Shown piece by piece: positions 1 to 6,097 of a stretch of 9,444 bases of DNA; position 1 is the stretch's first letter; each line of letters starts with the position of its first letter. This DNA comes from Deltaproteobacteria bacterium. GTDB lineage: Bacteria; Desulfobacterota_D; UBA1144; Nemesobacterales; N074bin48. The stretch spans positions 1 to 9,444 of the forward strand of contig SMWS01000136.1 of the NCBI GenBank assembly GCA_004356685.1. The letters run 5' to 3'. The position numbers and the translations under genes were made by a program. The notes under the pieces were generated by a model. It saw only the letters and a list, made by a program, of their open reading frames with translations. It was not told the DNA's origin and ran no database searches.

Positions 1-129
1 CAGATGGTGCTGCGCGGAGGATCCTGTGCAACTTCAATCTCACATATTAGGAAAACATACAGGAATTTCTTCCCTCCGGATTCAAGATGGCAATTCATGG
101 GTATTAGGCTTGCTAGAGATGAAAGATGA
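1..129 (+). CDS. egtB: EgtB C-terminal end (ergothioneine sulfoxide synthase), 5'-partial
   Basis: The window opens inside this gene; frame 1 gives 42 residues and a TGA stop. The visible tail holds VLRGGSCATS, then HIRKTYRNFFPPDSRWQF and GIRLARDE. This is the characteristic C-terminus of EgtB, the FGE-sulfatase (formylglycine-generating-enzyme-like) fold part of the enzyme. EgtB is a non-haem iron enzyme that uses oxygen to join hercynine to gamma-glutamylcysteine or cysteine, forming the sulfoxide intermediate of ergothioneine. The DinB-like N-terminal domain and the iron-binding histidines would lie upstream and cannot be checked. The stop overlaps the egtD start as ATGA, so the two genes are translationally coupled, and the adjacent egtD strongly supports the call. 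Other FGE-sulfatase proteins end similarly, but the RNFFPP-RWQF block plus egtD makes EgtB the best reading. Confidence 0.9.
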   Translation, partial: QMVLRGGSCATSISHIRKTYRNFFPPDSRWQFMGIRLARDER

Positions 130-1088
130 ATGAAAAAGTTCTCAAACTAAATACTCATGATCCTAATGATGAACAGTTATTAGAAGAAGTCTTAGAAGGT
201 CTAAAAAAGAAGCAAAAAGAACTTCCATGTAAGCTTTTTTATGACAAGAAGGGCTCAGAGCTGTTTGATGAAATTTCTAAACTTCCCGAATACTATCCCA
301 CGCGGACAGAAATCGGTATTATAAAAACCAATATAGAAGATATATCCAGCCATATTGGAAAGAACTGCTTGCTTGTTGAGCTTGGAAGCGGCAGCAGTAT
401 GAAGATAAGATTATTGCTTAATGGTCTTAATGAACTTTGTGCCTATGTTCCCCTTGATATATCATACAACCATTTGATTGAAACCAGCAGCACACTTTCA
501 AGGGATTTCCCTGATTTGAGAATCATTCCTTTGTGTGTTGATTATACAAAGCCGTTTGAATTCCCAGACTTTGATTTTTCCTGGGAAAAAATAGTAATTT
601 TTTATCCAGGATCTACAATTGGAAACTTTCATCCGCATTATGCAAAAAAATTTCTGGCTATGATTGCCAGGCGCAGTGGAAAGGGCAGTGGGCTTCTTAT
701 CGGGGTCGATCTAAAGAAAGAAAAAGAAATATTAGAGAATGCTTACAATGATTCAAAAGGTGTCACGGCAAAGTTTAACTTAAACATGCTTCATAGATTA
801 AACTCCGAAGTAGGTTCTAATTTTGAGATAAACAATTGGCAGCACAATGCGATTTATAACGAATATGAGGGAAGGATAGAAATGCATTTGATAAGCCTCA
901 CGAAACAAGATGTTTCTCTTAATGGTACGAGAATCCATTTTGAAAAAGACGAATCGATAGTTACTGAGTATTCATATAAATATACTCTATCTGAGTTTGA
1001 GAATCTCATTCGCGATTATTTTAAAGTTGAAAGAGCTTGGGTAGATGATAATAATAGATTTAGTCTGCAATATTTAAGCGCTTTATGA
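126..1088 (+). CDS. egtD: EgtD, L-histidine N-alpha-methyltransferase
   Basis: This SAM-dependent enzyme methylates the alpha-amino group of histidine three times to give hercynine, the first step of ergothioneine synthesis. The protein has 320 residues, the usual length for the family, and looks complete. Visible family blocks are KLFYDKKGSELFDEI (36-50), LPEYYPTRTE (53-62), the SAM-binding VELGSGSS (84-91), FYPGSTIGNF (159-168), GVDLKK (193-198) and NMLHRLNSE (220-228). From memory of the mycobacterial EgtD structure, the histidine-binding Asn and Tyr map to N167 and Y207, and the imidazole-contacting Glu-x-Ser maps to E281 and S283. All four are present, so the enzyme should be active on histidine. 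The start overlaps the egtB stop (ATGA), so no separate Shine-Dalgarno is needed. The next gene begins 20 bp later on the same strand. Confidence 0.95.
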   Translation: MNEKVLKLNTHDPNDEQLLEEVLEGLKKKQKELPCKLFYDKKGSELFDEISKLPEYYPTRTEIGIIKTNIEDISSHIGKNCLLVELGSGSSMKIRLLLNGLNELCAYVPLDISYNHLIETSSTLSRDFPDLRIIPLCVDYTKPFEFPDFDFSWEKIVIFYPGSTIGNFHPHYAKKFLAMIARRSGKGSGLLIGVDLKKEKEILENAYNDSKGVTAKFNLNMLHRLNSEVGSNFEINNWQHNAIYNEYEGRIEMHLISLTKQDVSLNGTRIHFEKDESIVTEYSYKYTLSEFENLIRDYFKVERAWVDDNNRFSLQYLSAL

Positions 1089-1108
1089 TTAATTATTAAA
1101 ACAAAATA

Positions 1109-2137
1109 ATGGTTATGAACAATAAAGATGAATTAGCGGTTAGTAGTCTAGAAAAAAAATTGCTGAACGATAAGAATGCTACAAACATACTAAATTGTTG
1201 TAAGGTTCTTGGTTCAAATGAGCTTAAATTAGCATTTCTATTTGAGTATATATTTAAAATTGATACAGCTAATATTTCCAAGTTGTTATCTGTCGATAAG
1301 AGCGCCATGCCCATTGTACTTGGTAAAACAAAGGAAATCCTGTCTGTAGAAATTTCTTTTCTAGATATAGAGAATTTAGAAAATCTAGATAATGAAATAG
1401 GTGTACTGACCGAATTGTTTTACGATTTATTTAATAAAATTAATTACTCCTGTGATATAGAACAGGGTGTTAAGAAACTTTTCATCTTAAAAGCAGTAAG
1501 ACTTTTTGAACTATTTGCCGAAATTCGCTTTGTTAATAAACATGTAATTCATGCATTTCTGGCATATCTTTATTTTAATCTATCTAGGCAGGACACTATT
1601 TTTTCTAAAGAAGGGGAAATAATTTCTCTAAGAGAACAGGACAGATCAAAATGGGATGTAGAATTAATAAATAAAGGGCTATTTCATCTGGGCAAATCTG
1701 CAGATGGAAAAAATGTTACAATTTATCATTTGGAATCTGCGATTTCAGCCGTACATTGCCTGGCAAAATCATATAAACAAACCGACTGGAATAAAATACT
1801 CTCACTTTACAATAATTATTTAAGCATAAATGAATCTCCTTATGTTGAACTTCAAAGAGCTGGGGTTGTTTCAAAAGTAAGAGGAGCTAGAGAGGGAATT
1901 GAAAGCATAAAAAGCATCAGAAATATTAATCAATTAATTGATAACCATTTATTGTATTCAACTTTAGGAAACCTAAACCTTCAGATTCATAACTATAATC
2001 AGGCACTAAAAAATTATGAAAAAGCATATGAATATTCTGACATAGATATTGATAAAGAGTTTTATGGTGAAAAAGTTAAGATCTGCAGACAAAGATTAAA
2101 GATGATTAGCAGGTATCAATTTCACAACTCTTTCTGA
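1109..2137 (+). CDS. Sigma factor-like protein: ECF42/COG4941 sigma-4 and TPR region without sigma-2
   Basis: The 342-residue protein aligns by eye with ECF sigma factors that carry a C-terminal TPR domain (COG4941, ECF42-type). Residues about 28-78 match the stretch from the usual 'CCHPALSPE' motif through the sigma-4 helix-turn-helix, but are degenerate. The central family signature is recognisable: LREQDRSKWD (174-183), AISAVHCLAKSYKQTDW (211-227), LYNNYLSINESPYVELQRA (233-251), then TPR-like helices at about 280-332. Family members are usually a little over 400 residues with sigma-2 first. Here sigma-2 is absent, and the 20 bp after egtD leave no room for it. Without sigma-2 it should not recognise a -10 element or bind core polymerase normally, so it may act as a DNA-binding or protein-binding regulator or be a relic. 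The start could be the ATG here or the one at 1115; neither has a clear Shine-Dalgarno. Its place between egtD and the transporter suggests a link to ergothioneine control (inference). Confidence 0.75.
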   Translation: MVMNNKDELAVSSLEKKLLNDKNATNILNCCKVLGSNELKLAFLFEYIFKIDTANISKLLSVDKSAMPIVLGKTKEILSVEISFLDIENLENLDNEIGVLTELFYDLFNKINYSCDIEQGVKKLFILKAVRLFELFAEIRFVNKHVIHAFLAYLYFNLSRQDTIFSKEGEIISLREQDRSKWDVELINKGLFHLGKSADGKNVTIYHLESAISAVHCLAKSYKQTDWNKILSLYNNYLSINESPYVELQRAGVVSKVRGAREGIESIKSIRNINQLIDNHLLYSTLGNLNLQIHNYNQALKNYEKAYEYSDIDIDKEFYGEKVKICRQRLKMISRYQFHNSF

Positions 2138-2210
2138 GTTAAAAGTAACCTAATCCACATCCCTATTCAGTCTCATTAATTAAAATAATAATAATACTAC
2201 TATAAAAGTT

Positions 2211-2939
2211 GTGATAACTCTTAAGAATATAACAAAGTGTTATGGAAGCAGCATCGTAATTGATGACCTGAGCCTACTAGTGCAATCAGGTTCCACCACA
2301 GTTTTAATTGGCCCAAGTGGCTGCGGCAAGTCTACAACGCTTAAATTAATTAACGGTTTAGTCCGGCCTGAAAAAGGCAGTGTCATAATAAATAACCAAA
2401 ATATTAATGACTACGATATATTTTCTTTAAGAACAAAGATAGGATACGTAATTCAGGATGGAGGACTGTTTCCTCATTTAACGGCGTATGAGAATGTATC
2501 GATATTAGCAAGTTATCTAGGGTGGGGAAAACAAAGTATATCGGAAAGACTTGGTGAACTGTGTGAATTGACGAAATTCCCTTCTGAAGCGTTGAACAGA
2601 TTCCCCGTGCAAATTTCAGGGGGTCAGAGGCAAAGGGTAAGCCTAATGAGAGCATTGATGCTCAATCCAGACATTCTTCTTATGGATGAACCACTTGCAG
2701 CGCTTGACCCTTTAATACGCTATGATCTTCAAAATGATTTAAAACAAATATTTAGCACATTAAATAAAACAGTGATTTTAGTTACTCACGATATAAATGA
2801 GGCTGATTTCTTTGGAGACAAGATCGTACTTATTAAAGATGGCTCAGTTGTGCAAGAAGGGACTTTGAAACAGTTCGTAGAATATCCTTCAAACAGTTTT
2901 GTGACTAAGTTTATAAGCGCACAAAGGAAACATTTTTAG
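2211..2939 (+). CDS. ABC transporter ATPase, quaternary-amine (OpuCA/EgtV-like) class
   Basis: This cytoplasmic ATPase energises the permease encoded 20 bp downstream. The 242 residues contain Walker A GPSGCGKST (34-42), the Q-loop GYVIQDGGLFPH (78-89, Q82), signature ISGGQRQR (135-142), Walker B ILLMDEP (155-161), the D-loop around D166 and switch histidine H193. The GYVIQ-GLFPH block is typical of the betaine/choline/carnitine group (ProV, OpuA, OpuCA, YehX). Unlike ProV or OpuCA it stops after the nucleotide-binding domain, with no C-terminal CBS pair, so ionic-strength gating through CBS is not expected. The GTG start is the first usable start after an in-frame TAA at 2181-2183; no Shine-Dalgarno is visible. 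Because the next gene belongs to the same transporter class and egtBD is upstream, EgtV-like function in ergothioneine or betaine transport is plausible but inferred. Confidence 0.9.
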   Translation: MITLKNITKCYGSSIVIDDLSLLVQSGSTTVLIGPSGCGKSTTLKLINGLVRPEKGSVIINNQNINDYDIFSLRTKIGYVIQDGGLFPHLTAYENVSILASYLGWGKQSISERLGELCELTKFPSEALNRFPVQISGGQRQRVSLMRALMLNPDILLMDEPLAALDPLIRYDLQNDLKQIFSTLNKTVILVTHDINEADFFGDKIVLIKDGSVVQEGTLKQFVEYPSNSFVTKFISAQRKHF

Positions 2940-2959
2940 AATAGAAATATTTTAATGTT

Positions 2960-4453
2960 ATGAAAAGAACATCAATAACTGTAGGGATCCTATTTCTTTT
3001 TTTGAGCATTTCTAATGTTTCATCATCTAAAGAAATTGTTGTTGGTTCAAAAACATTTACTGAGTCAGTAATACTTGGCGAAATAATAAAACAGATTGTC
3101 CAACAGCAGGGTCTGCAAGTTAAGTATCTAAGCGGGCTTGGAGGAACAAGAGTCTTATGGAACTCCCTTAAAAAAGGCGAATTAGATATTTATCCTGAAT
3201 ACTCTGGGACATTAATACAAGAGATATTTAGTGATAAAATAATAGACGATTTAGAAGAACTAAGTGAAGAACTGCAAAAATATAATATAGGTATGAGCAG
3301 GCCACTGGGTTTTAACAATACTTATATTATAGGCATGAAAAAGAATCTGGCTTCCAAACTAAAAGTTGCTAATATTTCTGATCTTAGGAGATATCCTGAT
3401 TTGAGATTTGGTTTTTCAAATGAATTTATGGATAGAGCCGACGGATGGCCAAGCCTTAAAAAGATTTATAATTTATCTCATAAAAATGTAAAGGGACTAG
3501 ACCACGATTTGGCATACAGGGGGCTTGAGAGCGGAAGTATTGATGTTATAGATCTGTATTCCACAGATGCCGAAATAGACTATTACAGCCTTGCAACTCT
3601 AGAAGACGATCTAAACCACTTTCCGCAGTATTTTGCCGTTGTTCTTTATCGCAAAGATATTAAAAAAAAATATCCAAAAGTAATAAGCACAATTCTTGAA
3701 CTGGAAAATAAAATTACAGAAGTAAAAATGATAAAAATGAATTCTGATGTAAAAATAAAAGGAATCAGCGAGAGTAATGTTGCATCACAATATTTAAAAA
3801 GTGCCCTCTCAATTAAAACAAATCCTGTACAAGTTTCAGTTTTTTCCAGATTCTCTAAAAATACATTAGATCACCTGGTTTTAGTTTTTATTTCCCTCAC
3901 TTTTGCAATAATTATTGCTATCCCGCTTGGAATAATTTCTTATAAGTATGAGAAAATAGGAAAATTTATATTAGGTGTTGTGGGCATCATACAAACTATT
4001 CCATCAATAGCGCTTTTAGTATTTATGATTCCACTGCTGGGAATTGGTTTAGCTCCAGCAATAGTAGCCCTTTTTCTTTATAGTCTTTTGCCAATAGTAC
4101 GAAACACCTATAGTGGTCTTAAGGATGTGCCCGTACAAATTAAAGAGTCTGCCGTAGCTATCGGTCTTCCAAGCACCGCCAGGCTAACTCTAATTGAAAT
4201 CCCAATTGCTTCAAGATCGATATTGTCCGGGATAAAAACTTCTGCGGTTATTAATGTAGGAACAGCAACCCTCGCTGCGCTTATTGGTGCGGGAGGATAT
4301 GGTCAGCCTATCTTTACGGGAATTCGCTTGGACAATATGGGTTTAATTCTTGAGGGCGCAGTACCCGCGGCTCTACTAGCGCTTTTGGTTCAGTGGCTTT
4401 TTGGACTACTTGAAAAAGTGTTTGTTCCTAAAGGTTTAAGACTTAAATTATAA
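2960..4453 (+). CDS. Fused substrate-binding domain and permease of a quaternary-amine ABC transporter
   Basis: The 497-residue protein has a signal peptide or anchor (1-22), a periplasmic OpuAC/ProX-like binding domain (about 24-280) and a BPD_transp_1 permease domain (about 300-490). Binding-domain marks are VGSKTFTES (28-36), DIYPEYSGT (76-84), FNNTYIIGM (118-126), DLYSTDAEI (198-206) and FPQYFAVVLYRKD (221-233). Aromatic residues that could form a trimethylammonium cage are plentiful (Y78, Y81, Y122, W163, Y200, Y224). The permease contains IIQTIPSIALLVFMIPLLGIG (343-363, with the EAA-type coupling loop around KESAVAIGLP at 395-404) and GTATLAALIGAGGYG (434-448). The order SBD then TMD is the reverse of EgtU, the pneumococcal and Helicobacter ergothioneine permease, where TMD comes first. 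Ligand candidates are ergothioneine, hercynine, glycine betaine, choline or carnitine. The egtBD neighbourhood favours the first two. Start ATG has no clear Shine-Dalgarno and probably relies on coupling. Confidence 0.88.
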   Translation: MKRTSITVGILFLFLSISNVSSSKEIVVGSKTFTESVILGEIIKQIVQQQGLQVKYLSGLGGTRVLWNSLKKGELDIYPEYSGTLIQEIFSDKIIDDLEELSEELQKYNIGMSRPLGFNNTYIIGMKKNLASKLKVANISDLRRYPDLRFGFSNEFMDRADGWPSLKKIYNLSHKNVKGLDHDLAYRGLESGSIDVIDLYSTDAEIDYYSLATLEDDLNHFPQYFAVVLYRKDIKKKYPKVISTILELENKITEVKMIKMNSDVKIKGISESNVASQYLKSALSIKTNPVQVSVFSRFSKNTLDHLVLVFISLTFAIIIAIPLGIISYKYEKIGKFILGVVGIIQTIPSIALLVFMIPLLGIGLAPAIVALFLYSLLPIVRNTYSGLKDVPVQIKESAVAIGLPSTARLTLIEIPIASRSILSGIKTSAVINVGTATLAALIGAGGYGQPIFTGIRLDNMGLILEGAVPAALLALLVQWLFGLLEKVFVPKGLRLKL

Positions 4454-4504
4454 TCTCTCATAATTTTTAGTTATCATATTTATATTAATAGAAAATCAAA
4501 TTGT

Positions 4505-4509
4505 AAGGA
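4505..4509 (+). promoter_or_regulatory. Shine-Dalgarno of the 4517 gene
   Basis: AAGGA lies 7 nt before the ATG at 4517. It supports that start and shows this gene is translated independently of the transporter genes, which lack such a site. Confidence 0.6.
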
Positions 4510-4516
4510 AAAATAA

Positions 4517-5425
4517 ATGAGAACAGTCTTCATTTCTTTGTCGCTATTTTTAGCTTTTTGTAGTTTGGGTTATCCAAGTGATAAAATAAATAACACAGAT
4601 CATAAAACGTTTGGAGATTACTGGTATCAAGGCAAGGCTGAAATTACAAGCTATGAGATGGAGCAAGCGAGATATGGAGAAATCAGAAAAGGACATGCAG
4701 TATTAATTTTTGTTACAGAAGACTTTTCTAAATCAAAGCAGGTCAAATTGGATAACCCACAGAAAGATCCTGAAGATGCGGTGAAAATTCTAAAATTAAA
4801 TTTTGTCAGAAAATTTATTACAGGCATTTATCCCTACTCGATCATGACATCAGTTTTTACTCCTGTTGAATTAAGCTCTCATCCTAATACACTAAAACTA
4901 TCCTTTTCATCACAGGAATGGTGTGGAAATGTGCATACGCAGGCAAATCATAAAAAAAACAGATATGAATTCAATTCTTATTCTTATTTTGAATCTGAAG
5001 GCGATGCAAAGTTTGAGTTAGAAGATGCTATTTTGGAGGATGAATTATGGACAAGAATCAGAATATCTCCCGATAGACTTCCAGTAGGAAACATAAAAAT
5101 AATCCCTTCGCTCCTGTCATCCAGACTTAAACATTTTGAATTAAAAGTAGAAAATGCTTTTGCTGAAAAAGTAGTTATTGATAAAAAAAGAGATCTTGTT
5201 TCCTATAGAGTAAATTATAAAAATCTGGACAGAAAAATTCAGATAAACTTTGTTAATAGGTTTCCATACGAGATAGTAGAATGGAGTGAAGAATATAAAA
5301 GCGGATTTGGCACAAATCCTAAATTGCTAAAAACAAAAGGTGTTAAAAGCAAAACTTTGATTATCGATTACTGGAACAAAAACGATATAGAAGATGAAGA
5401 TTTAAGAAAGGTGCTTGGGATATAA
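4517..5425 (+). CDS. Secreted protein of the family often labelled 'septum formation inhibitor Maf'
   Basis: The 302-residue protein begins with a signal peptide (MRTVFISLSLFLAFCSLG) and is otherwise soluble. It belongs to a family I recall mainly from Bacteroidetes, where members are exported or lipoproteins of about 300 residues and carry the database name 'septum formation inhibitor Maf'. It has none of the motifs of the true Maf nucleotide pyrophosphatase, which is a cytoplasmic protein of about 190 residues, so that name should not be used. Conserved-looking blocks are FGDYWYQGKAEITSYE (32-47), ARYGE (51-55), FVTEDFSKSKQVK (65-77), ITGIYPYSIMTSVFTP (101-116), SSQEWCG (131-137), SYSYFESEGD (154-163) and IIDYWN (282-287). 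Cys15 is preceded by Phe, a poor lipobox, so cleavage to a soluble periplasmic protein is more likely than lipidation. The biochemical role is unknown. It follows the permease by 63 bp and precedes the convergent hairpin, so it is probably the last gene of the ergothioneine-transporter run. Confidence 0.7.
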   Translation: MRTVFISLSLFLAFCSLGYPSDKINNTDHKTFGDYWYQGKAEITSYEMEQARYGEIRKGHAVLIFVTEDFSKSKQVKLDNPQKDPEDAVKILKLNFVRKFITGIYPYSIMTSVFTPVELSSHPNTLKLSFSSQEWCGNVHTQANHKKNRYEFNSYSYFESEGDAKFELEDAILEDELWTRIRISPDRLPVGNIKIIPSLLSSRLKHFELKVENAFAEKVVIDKKRDLVSYRVNYKNLDRKIQINFVNRFPYEIVEWSEEYKSGFGTNPKLLKTKGVKSKTLIIDYWNKNDIEDEDLRKVLGI

Positions 5426-5433
5426 TAAAATAG

Positions 5434-5462
5434 TGCAGCCATCCTTAAAAAGGATGGCTGCA
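5434..5462. terminator. Perfect 13-bp hairpin between convergent genes
   Basis: Arms 5434-5446 and 5450-5462 pair perfectly (TGCAGCCATCCTT against AAGGATGGCTGCA) around a 3-nt AAA loop. It sits exactly between the ends of the 4517 gene (+) and hsp20 (-). On the minus strand the hairpin is followed by CTATTTTATTAT, an acceptable U-rich tail, so it should terminate hsp20. On the plus strand GGTATGTC follows with no U-tract, so there it may act as an RNA 3'-end stabiliser or a weak terminator. Confidence 0.8.
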
Positions 5463-5468
5463 GGTATG

Positions 5469-5909
5469 TCAATTAACTTTTATGTCTATTCGCTTTGGTT
5501 TTGCTTCTTCATTTTTTGGCAGAGTTACTTGCAGAACACCATTTTTATAACTGGCTGATACTGATTCGGCATTAACATTTTCAGGCAAATTAAATCTTCG
5601 TTCGAACTTGCCATATCTTCTCTCAACACGTATATAGTTTTCATCTTCATTTTTATCTTCGTATTTTTTCTCGCCGCTAATTATGAGTGAACCGTCTTTT
5701 ACGTCTATTTTGATTTCCTCTTTACTCAGTCCCGGGATTTCAGCATTAATCACGTACTCGTCATTTTTTTCATATACGTCTACACTTGGTGAGAGTCTGC
5801 CTTCGTTATAAAAGTCTGTTTTTAACAAAGAACCAAAAGCATCGTTAAAAAAAGTATCAAACCTATTTAATTCTCTTATAGGTTCAAACAGTTTAATTCC
5901 TAATGACAT
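5469..5909 (-). CDS. Small heat-shock protein, Hsp20/alpha-crystallin family
   Basis: This ATP-independent chaperone binds unfolding proteins as an oligomer and holds them for refolding. With the start chosen here the product has 146 residues, a normal bacterial length. The N-terminal arm (1-40) holds the FDTFFNDAF segment typical of bacterial Hsp20. The alpha-crystallin domain runs from about 41 (SPSVDVYEKNDEY) to 132 and includes EIPGLSKEEIKI (57-68), RVERRYGKFERRFNLP (94-109) and the hallmark ASYKNGVLQVTLPK (119-132). The C-terminal IxI oligomerisation motif is IDI (141-143). The open frame extends upstream to 5957. The start at 5909 is preferred because a perfect AGGAGGT lies 7 nt before it and MSLGIKLFEP matches family N-termini, whereas the extension would be 16 residues with no signal before it. 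The gene is monocistronic and converges on the 4517 gene. Confidence 0.95.
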   Translation of the reverse strand: MSLGIKLFEPIRELNRFDTFFNDAFGSLLKTDFYNEGRLSPSVDVYEKNDEYVINAEIPGLSKEEIKIDVKDGSLIISGEKKYEDKNEDENYIRVERRYGKFERRFNLPENVNAESVSASYKNGVLQVTLPKNEEAKPKRIDIKVN

Positions 5910-5916
5910 TGTTTTT

Positions 5917-5923
5917 ACCTCCT
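5917..5923 (-). promoter_or_regulatory. Strong Shine-Dalgarno deciding the hsp20 start
   Basis: On the minus strand AGGAGGT precedes ATG 5909-5907 by 7 nt. It is the strongest ribosome site in the window and fixes the start at 5909 rather than at the in-frame ATG at 5957. An upstream TTACCTT (5950 to 5944 on the minus strand) could pair with it. Confidence 0.85.
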
Positions 5924-5965
5924 GCATAATAATTGATAATTTTAAGGTAATCATCATTTTTTTTT

Positions 5966-5980
5966 GTTCAAGGGGTGAAC
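5966..5980. promoter_or_regulatory. Inverted repeat GTTCA-N5-TGAAC upstream of hsp20
   Basis: GTTCA AGGGG TGAAC is a perfect 5+5 inverted repeat with a 5-bp spacer, 57 bp upstream of the hsp20 start codon. On the minus strand it contains CTTGAAC, close to a heat-shock or vegetative -35 (TTGAAC), so a regulator bound here could block polymerase. I see neither a CIRCE element nor an HAIR-type HspR site. The function is inferred from position and symmetry only. Confidence 0.4.
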
Positions 5981-6005
5981 CCCAAAATATTTTTAGAAAA
6001 AGTTT

Positions 6006-6035
6006 TTGGATTTTAGATCTAAAACTTAGTATAAT
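6006..6035 (+). promoter_or_regulatory. Sigma-70-type promoter for the 6097 run
   Basis: TTGGAT (6006-6011) and a perfect TATAAT (6030-6035) are separated by 18 bp. Transcription would begin near 6042, leaving a leader of about 55 nt before the ATG at 6097. This is the only good promoter match I found upstream of the run of methyltransferase, oxidoreductase, small membrane protein and glycosyltransferase genes. Confidence 0.55.
6011..6024. repeat. 14-bp perfect palindrome in the promoter spacer
   Basis: TTTTAGATCTAAAA is self-complementary over 14 bp and lies between the proposed -35 and -10 of the plus-strand promoter, overlapping the last base of the -35. This is a classical operator position for a dimeric repressor. 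No regulator gene is adjacent to test the idea. Confidence 0.45.
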
Positions 6036-6062
6036 CCCACGTTCGATTTATTAATTACGAAA

Positions 6063-6097
6063 TATTAAATATTAAAGAGTATTAAAAGAATATTAAA
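6063..6097 (+). repeat. Four TATTAAA repeats in the 5' leader
   Basis: TATTAAA occurs at 6063-6069, 6070-6076, 6080-6086 and 6091-6097, the last one running into the start codon of the next gene. The stretch is nearly free of G and C and lacks a Shine-Dalgarno. It may be an unstructured A/U-rich leader that helps ribosomes start, or simple low-complexity drift. Confidence 0.5.

Noticed and set aside
1096..1314. Minus-strand open frame of 72 codons
   Set aside because: It lies wholly inside the sigma-like gene, has no recognisable domain and no ribosome site; a shadow frame.
2126..2140. Small hairpin AACTC-TTTCT-GAGTT at the end of the sigma-like gene
   Set aside because: It has only a 5-bp stem spanning the stop codon and no U-tract; not a credible terminator.
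2201..2206. TATAAA as a -10 box for the ABC ATPase gene
   Set aside because: It is 4 nt before the GTG start and has no -35 partner at a proper distance.
2404..2655. Minus-strand open frame of 83 codons
   Set aside because: It is antisense to the conserved core of the ABC ATPase, with no family resemblance.
4550..4561. Lipobox in the secreted protein (LAFC)
   Set aside because: Phe at position -1 is not accepted in normal lipoboxes; ordinary signal peptide cleavage is more likely.
5910..5957. 16-residue N-terminal extension of hsp20
   Set aside because: It translates through the perfect AGGAGGT site; the start at 5909 fits the family N-terminus.
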